Assembly (NCBI GenBank): GCA_019416865.1
Contig: DXWL01000007.1
Span: forward strand, 1-64,000
Reading direction: 5' to 3'
Length of the DNA: 64,000 nt
Origin: Fusobacterium sp.
GTDB lineage: Bacteria; Fusobacteriota; Fusobacteriia; Fusobacteriales; Fusobacteriaceae
Made by a program: the position numbers and the translations under genes. Below the pieces are notes generated by a model. It had not been told where the DNA came from. It made no database searches and worked only from the letters and a program-made list of their open reading frames with translations. This document shows positions 1-8,638 of this stretch, piece after piece. Each line of letters opens with the position of its first letter. Position 1 is the first letter of the stretch.

Positions 1-53
1 GAAAAAATTCTTTTCAGCACTTTTTGTATGAGCTGTTAAAAAATGCAACAGCC
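1..53 (-). repeat. Hairpin-containing dispersed repeat, copy 1 (cut by window edge)
   Basis: Read on the minus strand this stretch contains GCTGTTGCA, a short loop and AACAGCTCATA, followed by an AAAAGAATTTTT tail. It matches positions 3223-3272 on the plus strand over about 50 bases with only scattered differences, including bases well outside the hairpin. The two copies therefore lie in inverted orientation on either side of the que operon. The hairpin just follows the queF stop and may help end that transcript, although it has no clean T-run on the minus strand. The left end runs off the window. Confidence 0.6.
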
Positions 54-65
54 CCAGCTTATTTT

Positions 66-548
66 TTATCTGTTATCAACTCTTTCAGGATATAAGTCAT
101 GGTTAGCCATACGATTAAAAGCTATCTCTTCCCACTTTGTTCCTTTTTTTCCATAATTGCAATATGGGTCAATTGAAATTCCACCTCTTGGAGTAAATTT
201 TCCCCAAACTTCTATATATTTTGGTTCCATCAATTTTATTAAATCTTTCATTATTATATTTATACAATCTTCATGGAAATCTCCATGATTTCTAAAACTA
301 AATAAATATAATTTTAAAGATTTACTCTCCACCATTTTAACGTTTGGCACATAAGAAATTATTATATTTGCAAAATCAGGCTGACCAGTGATTGGGCAAA
401 GACTTGTAAACTCAGGACAATTAAATTTTACAAAATAATCATTTTCAGTATGCTTATTATCAAAAGTTTCTAACATTTCAGGTGCATAATCCTGAGGATA
501 TTTTACCCCTTGATTTCCTAAAAGTGTTAAATTATCTAATTCTCTCAT
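66..548 (-). CDS. queF: QueF, NADPH-dependent 7-cyano-7-deazaguanine reductase
   Basis: This enzyme reduces the nitrile of preQ0 to the amine of preQ1, the last free-base step of queuosine precursor synthesis. At 160 residues it is the short, unimodular QueF type. The catalytic Cys is about residue 51 in [11 protein letters not shown]. It is followed by the QueF signature region [20 protein letters not shown], which shapes the NADPH and substrate site. It is the last gene of the queD-queE-folE-queC-queF operon, and its start lies 17 bases inside the end of queC, which suggests translational coupling. Function is confident from motifs and from having every other pathway gene adjacent. Confidence 0.95.
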   Translation of the reverse strand: MRELDNLTLLGNQGVKYPQDYAPEMLETFDNKHTENDYFVKFNCPEFTSLCPITGQPDFANIIISYVPNVKMVESKSLKLYLFSFRNHGDFHEDCINIIMKDLIKLMEPKYIEVWGKFTPRGGISIDPYCNYGKKGTKWEEIAFNRMANHDLYPERVDNR

Positions 549-1242
549 TTTTTTCCTCCCTTAACTTTACTAATGGGTCAACTGCCCCATTTAATTCAAA
601 AGCTCTTTCTCTATCTATGCAAGTTCCACATTCTCCACATGAAAATTCTTTTCCTTCGTAACAGCTCCAAGTTAATTCATATGGAACTTTTAAATCAAGT
701 CCTATTTTTACTATGTCTTTTTTATGCATATTTACAAAAGGGGCTTCAACTTTCAATTTTTTTCCACTTCCCTCATAAATTGCCAAATTTATTGCATCAT
801 TAAATTCTTTACTGCAGTCAGGATAAGCATTTCCTGCTGCATCATCTCCATGAGCCCCGTATAAAATCACATCACACTCTTTAGAAAGTGCTATACTTGC
901 AGCTACAGATAAAAACAATCCATTTCTGAAAGGAACATAAGTTGAAACTGTTTCTCCCTCTACTTCTTTTAATTGCTCTGCATAACTGCTGTGTGGTATT
1001 TTTTCATCTGAATGGGACAACAAAGAACAACTGCTGTATGCAAATACTTTTGCCAAATCAATTTCTAAAAGTTCCACATTATAATATTCTGCTATATTTC
1101 TTGCTGCCTTTAATTCTTTTGTATGCTTTTGCCCATATAAAGTACTTAAGGCAACAACATTTTCTCTTCCATATTTTTCAACAGCTATTGCCAAACAAGT
1201 TGTACTGTCTATTCCTCCACTAAGTAAAATCAATGCCTTCAT
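532..1242 (-). CDS. queC: QueC, 7-cyano-7-deazaguanine (preQ0) synthase
   Basis: QueC converts 7-carboxy-7-deazaguanine to preQ0 using ATP and ammonia. The protein opens with the PP-loop ATP pyrophosphatase motif [10 protein letters not shown]. Near the C-terminus (about residues 194-208) it has the zinc-binding Cys cluster [15 protein letters not shown]. The 236-residue length is near normal for the family. It lies between folE (8 bases upstream) and queF (overlapping), in the operon controlled by the preQ1 riboswitch at 3125-3168. Confidence 0.95.
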   Translation of the reverse strand: MKALILLSGGIDSTTCLAIAVEKYGRENVVALSTLYGQKHTKELKAARNIAEYYNVELLEIDLAKVFAYSSCSLLSHSDEKIPHSSYAEQLKEVEGETVSTYVPFRNGLFLSVAASIALSKECDVILYGAHGDDAAGNAYPDCSKEFNDAINLAIYEGSGKKLKVEAPFVNMHKKDIVKIGLDLKVPYELTWSCYEGKEFSCGECGTCIDRERAFELNGAVDPLVKLREEKNERIR

Positions 1243-1250
1243 TTTTCCTC

Positions 1251-1823
1251 CTAAATCATATTGTATAATTTATTCTGCAGCATAAAATCATCTTTGAATT
1301 TTCCATTAAAAACAACTGTTTCTGTAAAACTGTTATTTTTTTTAATCCCTCTCATTGTCATACAGCTGTGTTTTCCTTTTATTAAAACTGCCACATCTAA
1401 AGACCCTGTAACTTTTTCCATTATATAAGCTATGTCTTTTCCTATTCTTTCCTGAAGCTGAAGTCTTTTGCTTACCATATCACATATCCTTGCAATCTTA
1501 CTCAACCCAATTACTTTTCCCTTTGGAAGATATGCAACTGTTACACTCATATTATACATAAGTGCCAAATGGTGTTCACAAAAACTAAAAATATCAATAT
1601 CTCTTACAATAACCATATTTTCATTTTCTGAAACCGCATCATCTTCAAAAGTTTTATTAAACATAGAGGCAATTTCATCATTTGTATATTTTGTTCCCTC
1701 AAAAATTTCTTCAAACATTTTTGCAACTCTTTGGGGAGTTTCTTTCAAACCTTCTCTTTCAGGATTTTCTCCCAAAGCTGTAAGCAGTCCTTTTATATGA
1801 AATTTTATTGCTTCTGTATCCAT
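1251..1823 (-). CDS. folE: FolE, GTP cyclohydrolase I
   Basis: The enzyme converts GTP to 7,8-dihydroneopterin triphosphate, the entry point shared by folate and queuosine synthesis. Zinc ligands are visible in [10 protein letters not shown] and HSCMTMRGI. The C-terminal half has the usual core ([20 protein letters not shown]). I chose the ATG at 1823 because AAAGGAG sits at good spacing before it; an upstream in-frame start at 1853 would overlap queE and lacks a site. This gives 190 residues, normal for a bacterial enzyme. Its place between queE and queC suggests that this copy feeds preQ1 synthesis, possibly alongside folate. Confidence 0.93.
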   Translation of the reverse strand: MDTEAIKFHIKGLLTALGENPEREGLKETPQRVAKMFEEIFEGTKYTNDEIASMFNKTFEDDAVSENENMVIVRDIDIFSFCEHHLALMYNMSVTVAYLPKGKVIGLSKIARICDMVSKRLQLQERIGKDIAYIMEKVTGSLDVAVLIKGKHSCMTMRGIKKNNSFTETVVFNGKFKDDFMLQNKLYNMI

Positions 1824-1825
1824 CT

Positions 1826-2494
1826 TTAAACTCCTTTTGCTTCTGGATCCCAAATTATTTTATGAATCTGCAGCTGCATATTTACACCGTTCATATTATA
1901 TTTTTTCATAAAATCAACTATAGAAGATAATTCTATCTCACCAAAAACAGGACTTATATATACTGCACATTTTTCAACAAGAGAGTATTTTTCAATTATT
2001 TCTCTTGCCCTTTCCAAATCATCAATATCACCTGCTACAAACTTTACTGTATCTTTTTTTGTCAAATATTTAAAATTTTCTAAATCCATAAATTTTTCCA
2101 TATTGCTTTTTGGAAGTTTATAATCCATTGTAAATGATGGAGCATTTTCTATCTCTCTAAACTTTTTTAAATTTACACTTCCATTTGTTTCTATCTCTAC
2201 ATTTATTTCAGAATTTTCAGCTAATTTTTTTAAAAATATTTCAATATTCTCTTGAAGAAGAGGCTCTCCCCCTGTAATTGTTATGTTCTTTATCCCACTT
2301 TCCATAACCTTTTTATACAGTTCTTCCAAATTCATAAGAGTATAAGGGGAATTATCTCTATTTGCCCATTTGGTATCACAATAACTACAGTTTAAGTTAC
2401 ACTTTTGAAATCTTATAAAAAGTGCCAACTGTCCTGCCTTTCTTCCTTCTCCATTTATACTTTCAAAAATTTCCACAACTTTATAATTTATCAT
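1826..2494 (-). CDS. queE: QueE, 7-carboxy-7-deazaguanine synthase (radical SAM)
   Basis: QueE rearranges 6-carboxytetrahydropterin to 7-carboxy-7-deazaguanine. The radical SAM motif CNLNCSYC (CX3CX2C) begins near residue 33. The preceding [12 protein letters not shown] and the following TGGEPLLQ are typical of QueE. The length is 222 residues. The gene starts directly after the queD stop and ends 3 bases before folE, so all three are probably co-transcribed and translationally linked. Confidence 0.95.
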   Translation of the reverse strand: MINYKVVEIFESINGEGRKAGQLALFIRFQKCNLNCSYCDTKWANRDNSPYTLMNLEELYKKVMESGIKNITITGGEPLLQENIEIFLKKLAENSEINVEIETNGSVNLKKFREIENAPSFTMDYKLPKSNMEKFMDLENFKYLTKKDTVKFVAGDIDDLERAREIIEKYSLVEKCAVYISPVFGEIELSSIVDFMKKYNMNGVNMQLQIHKIIWDPEAKGV

Positions 2495-2920
2495 TTACAT
2501 CATCTCACTGTATACGGCACAGTTATTTGGTGTTTCATAAACAGAAATTTTTTTTACGGAAAAACCTTTTTCTGCAAAATAATCAAAAAAGTTTTTTGCA
2601 AAATTTTCTGCAGTTGGTCTAAATCCAACCTCTATAATTCTGAAACCATCTTCTTTAAGAGCATTTAAAGTAATTTCTCTCATTGTATTTTTTTCAATAA
2701 TAAGAGCATGATCATAAAAATCTGCCAATTTTTTCAGTTCCCTTTTTAGTTCTCCAAAATCAATAAGCATTCCTCTTTCAGTTCCTTCTTCTTGAAGTTT
2801 CTTACCAAATATTTCCACTTTTATAGTCCAACCATGTCCATGGATATTTCTGCACTTTCCCTCATATTCCGCTAAAAAATGTGCACTGTCAAAACTTGCT
2901 TCACTTACTAAACTATACAT
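2495..2920 (-). CDS. queD: QueD, 6-carboxy-5,6,7,8-tetrahydropterin synthase
   Basis: QueD turns dihydroneopterin triphosphate into 6-carboxytetrahydropterin. The zinc and catalytic motifs are seen as FDSAHFL and CRNIHGHGW near the N-terminus, with a later DHALI. Length is 141 residues. It is the first gene of the operon. The ATG at 2920 has no adjacent Shine-Dalgarno. The nearest good one (AGGAGG, 2957-2962) is 36 bases away, with a perfect hairpin in between. An in-frame TAG 12 bases upstream rules out an earlier start. Confidence 0.93.
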   Translation of the reverse strand: MYSLVSEASFDSAHFLAEYEGKCRNIHGHGWTIKVEIFGKKLQEEGTERGMLIDFGELKRELKKLADFYDHALIIEKNTMREITLNALKEDGFRIIEVGFRPTAENFAKNFFDYFAEKGFSVKKISVYETPNNCAVYSEMM

Positions 2921-2928
2921 TTTTTCAA

Positions 2929-2962
2929 AACCACTAAAATATCTGAGTGGTTGTAACCTCCT
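2929..2962 (-). promoter_or_regulatory. Hairpin between the Shine-Dalgarno and the queD start codon
   Basis: On the minus strand AGGAGG (2962-2957) is followed by a perfect 7-bp stem, AACCACT (2952-2946) with AGTGGTT (2935-2929), and then ATG at 2920. Removing the 24-nt hairpin reduces the gap from 36 to 12 nt, close to a working distance. The sequence is direct; a role in translation is inferred. Confidence 0.55.
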
Positions 2963-3017
2963 TTAAATTGTTATTACCATTTTAAAAAGAGACTATTGAT
3001 TTTTAATAATATTTTTA

Positions 3018-3084
3018 GATAAAATAAAAACTGCTGCATTATAAAATCACGTAAAAACTTATTTTTACAAAATCTGCAACAGTT
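3018..3084 (-). terminator. Attenuator (intrinsic terminator) in the que leader
   Basis: On the minus strand AACTGTTGCA (3084-3075) pairs with TGCAGCAGTT (3038-3029) with one G-U. An inner stem of GTAAAAA with TTTTTAC lies between, and TTTTTATTTTATC follows. It sits about 90 nt after the transcript start and 98 nt before queD, so it would stop transcription before the genes. The 5' arm overlaps the segment that can pair with the riboswitch aptamer. Confidence 0.75.
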
Positions 3085-3124
3085 CATCTATTTTAGTTAT
3101 CCAAAAAATTGCAATAAAAAAATA

Positions 3125-3168
3125 GCCCTAGTTTTATTTATAGACAGGATGGTACAAATGAACTGTCT
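3125..3168 (-). ncRNA. preQ1-I (class I) riboswitch aptamer
   Basis: The minus-strand RNA shows the class I layout: stem GACAG (3167-3163), then UUC, a loop ending in ACCAUC, the closing CUGUC (3147-3143), and an A-rich tail AUAAAUAAAACUAGGG. This order (P1, UUC, C-rich loop, P1', A-rich tail with AACUA) matches the known preQ1-I consensus. It begins a few bases after the predicted transcript start of an operon that makes preQ1, as expected for feedback control. Identification is by eye; a covariance-model search (Rfam PreQ1) would settle it. Confidence 0.85.
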
Positions 3169-3180
3169 TTCGTCCTTTAC

Positions 3181-3210
3181 ATATTAACATCTGTTTTTTT
3201 TTCATGTCAA
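3181..3210 (-). promoter_or_regulatory. Promoter of the que operon
   Basis: The minus strand carries a perfect -35 TTGACA (3210-3205), an 18-base spacer and TAATAT (3186-3181). Transcription would start near 3174, just upstream of the riboswitch aptamer. Confidence 0.8.
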
Positions 3211-3211
3211 G

Positions 3212-3244
3212 AAAAAAATGGAGCTGTTGTATTTTCAACAGCTC
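3212..3244 (-). terminator. Terminator after the MocR-type regulator gene
   Basis: On the minus strand GAGCTGTTG (3244-3236), a 6-base loop and CAACAGCTC (3229-3221) form a perfect 9-bp stem followed by CATTTTTTTC. It separates the upstream regulator gene from the que promoter. The hairpin is part of the dispersed repeat at 3223-3272. Confidence 0.8.
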
Positions 3245-3272
3245 ATATAGAGAATGCCGAAAAGAATTTTTC
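3223..3272 (+). repeat. Hairpin-containing dispersed repeat, copy 2
   Basis: This is the inverted partner of positions 1-53. Similarity covers the hairpin and about 25 bases beyond it, ending in GAAAAGAATTTTT. The conserved flank shows it is more than a convergent terminator shape. Confidence 0.6.
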
Positions 3273-3282
3273 CATCAGTTCT

Positions 3283-4668
3283 CTAATCTTTCAGCCTTTC
3301 AAGAGATTCACCTAAAAGTCTGACTCCCTCTTCTATCTCCTTTTCTTCACACTGTGCAAAACTTATTCTTATAAAATTATTTCTATCTTCTGAAAAAACT
3401 ATTCCCGGAAGTATTCCCACTCCCTTTGAAAGCATATTTACATACACAGCCTTTGACCATATATTTTCAGGAAGTTCCAGCCAAAAACACAGACCTCCTT
3501 CAGGTTTTCTGAATTTAATTCCTTTAATTTTTTTCAAACACTTATACATAAGCTTCTGTTTTTTCTTAAAAAGATTTCTTGCTTTTTCCATATGTATGTC
3601 CCAATCTCCATTCTCTAAAAGAAACTGAAAAGCTCTTTGGTTAAGAGCAGAGTGGCATATATCAGCAGAGAATTTTTTATTGGTTATGCTGTAAATAAGA
3701 GAATCTGGAACAGCAATATAGGCAAGTCTTAATCCCGGCATAAATATTTTAGAATAGCTCTTTATATAAATAACCCTTTGATTTTTATCCATACTCTTTA
3801 AGGTGTGAGGTTTTTCTTTTCCAAAATAAAGATTTGATAGTCCATCATCTTCCAATATGTAAAAATCATATTTTTCTGCCAATTTTAAAAGTTTTTCTTT
3901 CTTCTCTTGGCTCATAGATATCCCTGTAGGATTTTGAAAATTAGTCATTGTATAAAAAAGTTTTATTTTTTTAGTATAAAGAATTTTTTCAAGTTCCCTC
4001 AAAGAAAAACCATCTTTCTGCATAGAAACTTCAAACACTCTGCATCCTGCCTTTTTAAAACTTTCCTTTGCACCTCTGTATGTTGGCTCTTCCACAACTA
4101 CAATATCATCAGGATACAATACAGCCTCTGAAATAATATCTATTCCCTGTTGTGCTCCAGAAACTATCTGAATATTTTTAACAGGAATATCTGTGCTTTC
4201 CTCTTTTTTCAATTTTTCAGAAATAGTTTTTCTAAGATAATAATATCCCTGTGGATCTTCGTATAAAAAAGCTGATTCCTTATCTCTGTCCAACACGAAA
4301 TTTATAGCTTTTTTTAGACTTTCCACAGGAAGAAGAGTTTCATTAGGTGTGGCAGAAGCAAAATCAATCTGAAAATCAGGATTAAAATATCCATATCTGA
4401 AAGCTTCACTTTCCATATGATCTTCTAAATAAAGATTTTTTTTCTCCTGAAATTTTACATAAACTCCGCTTCCCTCTTTTTTGCTGACAAATCCATTTTT
4501 TTCCAGCTCATCATAAGCTCTCACAACAGTTGAGGGACTTATTCCAAGCTCCTCTGCCAATTTTCTTACAGAGGGAAGTCTTCCCTTAAGCTCTCTTTTT
4601 TCAATTTTTTCTTTTATTTTGGAATATATTTGAAGATATATCTTTCCACTTTTTTTTATCTGCTCCAT
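3283..4668 (-). CDS. GntR/MocR-type transcriptional regulator with aminotransferase-like domain
   Basis: Residues about 1-70 form a GntR-type winged helix (RKLAEELGISPSTVVRAYDE). The rest is a fold-type I aminotransferase domain with the PLP lysine in IKSYSKIFMPGLRL and the family motif QNPTGISMS. Such MocR/PdxR proteins use PLP or amino compounds as effectors and commonly control vitamin B6, GABA or amino-acid genes; the target here is unknown. The start at 4668 was chosen because AAAGGA precedes it at good spacing; the longer frame to 4695 overlaps the neighbouring gene. Length is 461 residues, as expected. Confidence 0.88.
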   Translation of the reverse strand: MEQIKKSGKIYLQIYSKIKEKIEKRELKGRLPSVRKLAEELGISPSTVVRAYDELEKNGFVSKKEGSGVYVKFQEKKNLYLEDHMESEAFRYGYFNPDFQIDFASATPNETLLPVESLKKAINFVLDRDKESAFLYEDPQGYYYLRKTISEKLKKEESTDIPVKNIQIVSGAQQGIDIISEAVLYPDDIVVVEEPTYRGAKESFKKAGCRVFEVSMQKDGFSLRELEKILYTKKIKLFYTMTNFQNPTGISMSQEKKEKLLKLAEKYDFYILEDDGLSNLYFGKEKPHTLKSMDKNQRVIYIKSYSKIFMPGLRLAYIAVPDSLIYSITNKKFSADICHSALNQRAFQFLLENGDWDIHMEKARNLFKKKQKLMYKCLKKIKGIKFRKPEGGLCFWLELPENIWSKAVYVNMLSKGVGILPGIVFSEDRNNFIRISFAQCEEKEIEEGVRLLGESLERLKD

Positions 4669-4687
4669 ATAATCATTTCCTTTTGTT

Positions 4688-5686
4688 TTATTCATCTCCC
4701 ATAATTAATTTCTTTATTTCTTCTTTTGATGGAAGAATCATTTCATATTTACTTGCAAATATCTGCTCATTATCTTGTGGTAAAGTCATTCTTACAAGAG
4801 TATCATTTTTTTCACGGCAAATTATTATTCCAATAGTTTTATTTTCTTCAGGAAGTTTAACTATTCTGTCGTAATAATTTACATACATCTGCATCTGTCC
4901 AATATCTTGATGAGTAACTTCTCCTATCTTTAAATCTATTAATACAAAACATCTTAAAATTCTATTATAGAAAACTAGATCTACTCTAAAATGTTTTTCA
5001 TCAAAAGTAAATCTTACTTGTCTGCCTACAAAAGTAAAACCTTTTCCAAGTTCAAGTAAAAACATCTCCAATTTATTTATTATTTCTGTTTCTAAATCAT
5101 TTTCAGAATAATTAGGTTTTTCTTCCAATCCTAAAAACTCTAATATATATGGATCTTTTACAACATCACTTGGTTTTTCAATTACCTGTCCTTTTAAAGC
5201 TAATTCTTTTACCTTTTCTTTATTTTTACTTAAAACAAGTCTTTCATAAAGAGCTGAATTGAATTGTCTTTTTAATTCTCTCAAACTCCAATTATTGTTA
5301 ATTGCTTCTATTTCATAAAAATTTCTTTCGTTTAAATTTTCCATTCTCATCAAAACAAGATAATGCGACCAAGAAAGTTTAAATTGGTCAGACACTGTCT
5401 GACTAATTTTATAAGCCAAATAAAAATTTTTCATCTGTTTTAAATTAGTTGCTGAAAATCCTTTTCCAAATTCTTTTGTCAATCTTACTGAAAGATTTTT
5501 TAAAGTTTCTTTCCCATATTCAGCTCTTTCAAACCCTTTTTGTTCATCTTCAACTATAAGTCTTCCTATTTCAAAATAAGTTTTAACCATAGTAGAATTC
5601 ACTGTTCTTAAAACTTATTCTCTTGAATTTTTCAATAAATTTAATATATTTTTATATAAATTTTCAGTATTTATAATCTCATTCAT
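4688..5686 (-). pseudogene. DUF1016 (YhcG-type) PD-(D/E)XK nuclease gene interrupted by an in-frame TAA
   Basis: A reading frame starts at ATG 5686 behind GAAAGGAG and codes 23 residues. It meets TAA at 5617-5615 and then continues in the same frame as VLRTVNSTMVKTYFEIGRLI, the usual N-terminal helix of DUF1016 proteins. The remaining open frame could start at GTG 5602 (304 residues) but has no good Shine-Dalgarno. The C-terminal nuclease domain is intact (FRVDLVFYNRILRCFVLIDLKIG, about residues 208-230, with the D and DxK pattern). DUF1016 proteins are often linked to restriction or defence islands. It may be a recent pseudogene, make a shortened protein, or be read through. Confidence 0.75.
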
Positions 5687-5713
5687 AATTAAATACTCCT
5701 TTCAATATTTATA

Positions 5714-6415
5714 TTATTGAGCCACTGCACTTGATTGAACTGTTCCCTGTCTTAAAAGCTGAAGCTCTACATCATCATCGGGAACAGTAATATTTACAAC
5801 CTGTCCGCTGTCCACACCAATATAATTTTCCATACCTCTCAGCATAATAGGAAGAGAGTATCTCAAATCTGAACTTGTATCAGTTACAGAGCCATTTACC
5901 TGCCATAAATTTTTTGTTTTATTTCTGTTAAAAGCTGTAAGCTGAAGAGTTTTTACAAATATTGTTTTTGTTCTTACCTTTGTTCTGTATCCCACTACCT
6001 CATAATCACGTTCCCAATAAGTATAAGGATAATATCTGCCGTCTATTTCTCTGTATCTAGTATAAGGACGAAGTACAGTATCCCATACAGGCTCATCATA
6101 TGAATATGTATATGGCTGTGGCTCTGAAATATTATAATCATAAACAATATATTGGTCTGCTTCTTTTAGTTTTGATACTTTTACAAATCCTTTTTTTGCA
6201 AGAATCATATCTGTATATCTTTCTACCTCATTTAATTGAAAAGCAAGAGTTTTATCTTTTTTCTTGCTTTCTGCAGGAGCAAGAAAATATTTTGTTCCAG
6301 CTCCTATCCCTGTACTGTATGAACTTACTTGAACTGAATGATTTAGAGATGTACAACCATTTATTATAAAAATTAAAACAAAGAATATAACTATTTTTAT
6401 TTTTGAAATTTTCAT
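5714..6415 (-). CDS. Putative lipoprotein, DUF4136-like
   Basis: The start at 6415 has GGAGG five bases before it. The product is 233 residues and begins with a lipoprotein signal peptide: basic start, hydrophobic stretch FFVLIFIING, then Cys at about 21. The mature part is rich in Tyr and Arg in its middle (RPYTRYREIDGRYYPYTYWE), followed by a beta-rich C-terminal half. Layout resembles DUF4136-type lipoproteins, but I cannot confirm the family and no function is known. It probably sits in a cell envelope membrane. Confidence 0.6.
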   Translation of the reverse strand: MKISKIKIVIFFVLIFIINGCTSLNHSVQVSSYSTGIGAGTKYFLAPAESKKKDKTLAFQLNEVERYTDMILAKKGFVKVSKLKEADQYIVYDYNISEPQPYTYSYDEPVWDTVLRPYTRYREIDGRYYPYTYWERDYEVVGYRTKVRTKTIFVKTLQLTAFNRNKTKNLWQVNGSVTDTSSDLRYSLPIMLRGMENYIGVDSGQVVNITVPDDDVELQLLRQGTVQSSAVAQ

Positions 6416-6481
6416 TTTTTCCTCCAAAATATCAGAATTATATATTTTTAATTCTATCACAATTTCAGAATATGTGAAATA

Positions 6482-6518
6482 TAAAAAAGGATGTTGTTTT
6501 TTTATGTTACAACATCCT
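6482..6518 (-). terminator. Terminator of the glycogen operon
   Basis: On the minus strand AGGATGTTGT (6518-6509) pairs perfectly with ACAACATCCT (6497-6488), followed by TTTTTT. It lies 18 bases after the last gene of the operon. Confidence 0.85.
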
Positions 6519-6535
6519 CTTATCTTTATTATTTA

Positions 6536-8602
6536 TTAATCTGTAAACATTCTGCACCCTAAAGGCTCTATTGTAAATCTGATTTTTCCTTTTTCTGATT
6601 TTATTATATCATCAGTGAAAAATGATTTCAGAGAAATTTCTGCATTATCATTAAATATTTCAGGATAATCTTTTATATCTAACTCCACTTGAAAAGGAAA
6701 TACAGGATTTCTGTTTACAAAAGCAAAGGCAAATTTTTTCTTATTTTTTATATCTTTTCCAAAAACATCTTTACCTTTATAAGAGTAACGAAGAAGCCCA
6801 TATACATCTTCATTTATACAGATTTGTTTAAACTCTCCTGTTGCTAAAAATTCATTTTCATTTCTCAAATGAATCAGATTTTTATACCATGACATAATTT
6901 CTTGGTTTTCATTTCCCCATGGGAAAGTTTTTCTGTTATCAGGATCTTTTCCACCTCTTACCCCTGCTTCATCCCCATAATATACAATAGGGATTCCAGG
7001 GAAAGTCATCTGCATAAGAATTAAAAGCTTTAAAATTCTGATTTCAAGATCTCTTAAAAGCCCACCTTTCTGCATAACTTTTTCTCTGTAAAGCTCTTTT
7101 TTATAAATTATATCTTGAATTGTTTTACCTGTTCTTTCAGCCATTGTAAGTATTCTCTCTACATCATGGGTTCCAAGAATATTTACCAGAGAATAGAAAT
7201 TTTCTTTTGGGTAATTTTCCCTCATCTTTTCAAAGAACATAACTAATTTATCTGTATTAAAGTTATTTGAAAAATAGTCAAGGAAATACTTTCTGAAAGG
7301 ATAATTTGTAACAGAGTCAAGTTCCTCTCCACACATATATTCCCTTCTTACATCATAACTTATCTTGTTTGTGGCATCTTCCCATACCTCACCTAAAAGT
7401 ATTGATTCTTTATCATTTTCAATACATTTTTTTCTAAGAGCTTTTAAAAACTCTCCAGGAAGTTCATCAGCCACATCAAGACGCCATCCCTTTATTCCCA
7501 TCTGCATCCATTTATTTACAACACTGTCTTTATCATTGATTATATAATCCATAAAAGAGGGAGAAAGCTCATTTACACAAGGAAGATCTTTTATCCCCCA
7601 CCAGCTTTCATAATCATCAGGATATTTATGGAAAGTATACCAATCATAGTATGGAGAACCTACAGAATTATATGCTCCTACAGAATTATATGTATTACAA
7701 GCATTAAAATATCTGCTGTCTACTCCTGTATGATTAAACACTCCGTCCAAAATTATATTTATACCTCTTTTTTCTGCTTCAGAGATAAGATTTTTAAAAT
7801 CCTCCTCTGTTCCCAGCATAGAATCAATCTCTTTATAATCTCCTGTATCATATCTGTGATTGCTTCTTGCTTTAAAAATAGGATTAAGATATATCAAATT
7901 TATTCCTAAATCTTTCAGATAATCAAGTTTTTTAGTTATTCCTAAAAGATTTCCTCCAAAGAAATCCCATCTTAAAATCTCTCCATTTTGTCCCTTTACA
8001 TATAGAGGAGTATCGTCCCAATTTCCATATATAAAGCTGTCTTTTTTAGGAGAGTTCACCTTTCCATCAGGATTTCCGTTAAAAAATCTATCAGGAAAAA
8101 TCTGATAAATTATAGATTTTTTAAACCAGTCAGGTGTCTTGCTGTTTTTATAATAAGTTGTTATTTGATAACCTTTTGGAAAAGAATCATAAGTATTCCC
8201 CACTCCTCCCAAATCATCATAGTTATTTCCATAAAACTTTACAGCTCCTCCTGAAAGTTTCAACTCAAAATAATAGTAAAGAAGAACAGGAGTTTTAGGA
8301 GAATCTACTGTACAAGTATATTCAACATATTTTTCTCCTGTATCTTCTGTTTTATTCTTTAAATTTTGAGAATCTAGTTTCACTGCCATTGGATATTCTT
8401 TTCTTGCAGGACAATGTACATTTGTCTTATTGTCTGTCAAAACATGAAGTATCACAGTTTCCGGCATAACCTTTTCATTTATTTTTATTTTAAAATATAT
8501 TTTATCCCCACAGGGAACAGCTCCGTAAGGAGCTTTATATTCCGTTTCCTGTGAGTTAAATTTTACATATTCATCTTTCCAATTTAAACCTAGATATTCC
8601 AT
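6536..8602 (-). CDS. GH13 alpha-amylase family enzyme (cyclomaltodextrinase/neopullulanase-like)
   Basis: A retaining alpha-glucanase. The four GH13 regions are seen in order: DGVFNHTG, GWRLDVADE (nucleophile Asp), LLGEVWEDA (acid/base Glu) and NILGTHDVER (transition-state Asp). An N-terminal beta domain of about 140 residues precedes the barrel, as in CBM34-containing maltogenic or neopullulanase-type enzymes. It has no signal peptide, so it likely acts in the cytoplasm on glycogen or maltodextrin. ATG at 8602 was preferred; a TTG at 8608 is also possible with the same GGAG. It is the last gene of the glycogen operon, which suggests debranching or oligosaccharide breakdown with GlgP. Confidence 0.87.
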   Translation of the reverse strand: MEYLGLNWKDEYVKFNSQETEYKAPYGAVPCGDKIYFKIKINEKVMPETVILHVLTDNKTNVHCPARKEYPMAVKLDSQNLKNKTEDTGEKYVEYTCTVDSPKTPVLLYYYFELKLSGGAVKFYGNNYDDLGGVGNTYDSFPKGYQITTYYKNSKTPDWFKKSIIYQIFPDRFFNGNPDGKVNSPKKDSFIYGNWDDTPLYVKGQNGEILRWDFFGGNLLGITKKLDYLKDLGINLIYLNPIFKARSNHRYDTGDYKEIDSMLGTEEDFKNLISEAEKRGINIILDGVFNHTGVDSRYFNACNTYNSVGAYNSVGSPYYDWYTFHKYPDDYESWWGIKDLPCVNELSPSFMDYIINDKDSVVNKWMQMGIKGWRLDVADELPGEFLKALRKKCIENDKESILLGEVWEDATNKISYDVRREYMCGEELDSVTNYPFRKYFLDYFSNNFNTDKLVMFFEKMRENYPKENFYSLVNILGTHDVERILTMAERTGKTIQDIIYKKELYREKVMQKGGLLRDLEIRILKLLILMQMTFPGIPIVYYGDEAGVRGGKDPDNRKTFPWGNENQEIMSWYKNLIHLRNENEFLATGEFKQICINEDVYGLLRYSYKGKDVFGKDIKNKKKFAFAFVNRNPVFPFQVELDIKDYPEIFNDNAEISLKSFFTDDIIKSEKGKIRFTIEPLGCRMFTD

Positions 8603-8638
8603 TGCCAATCCACTCCGGTCTTAAAATATTATACTTCA

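Noticed and set aside
573..1223. Plus-strand open frames across queC
   Set aside because: They lie antisense to a gene with complete motifs and have no ribosome binding sites or recognisable products.
2929..2962. Second preQ1 aptamer at the queD start
   Set aside because: It lacks the UUC loop and A-rich tail; it is only a simple hairpin between the ribosome binding site and ATG.
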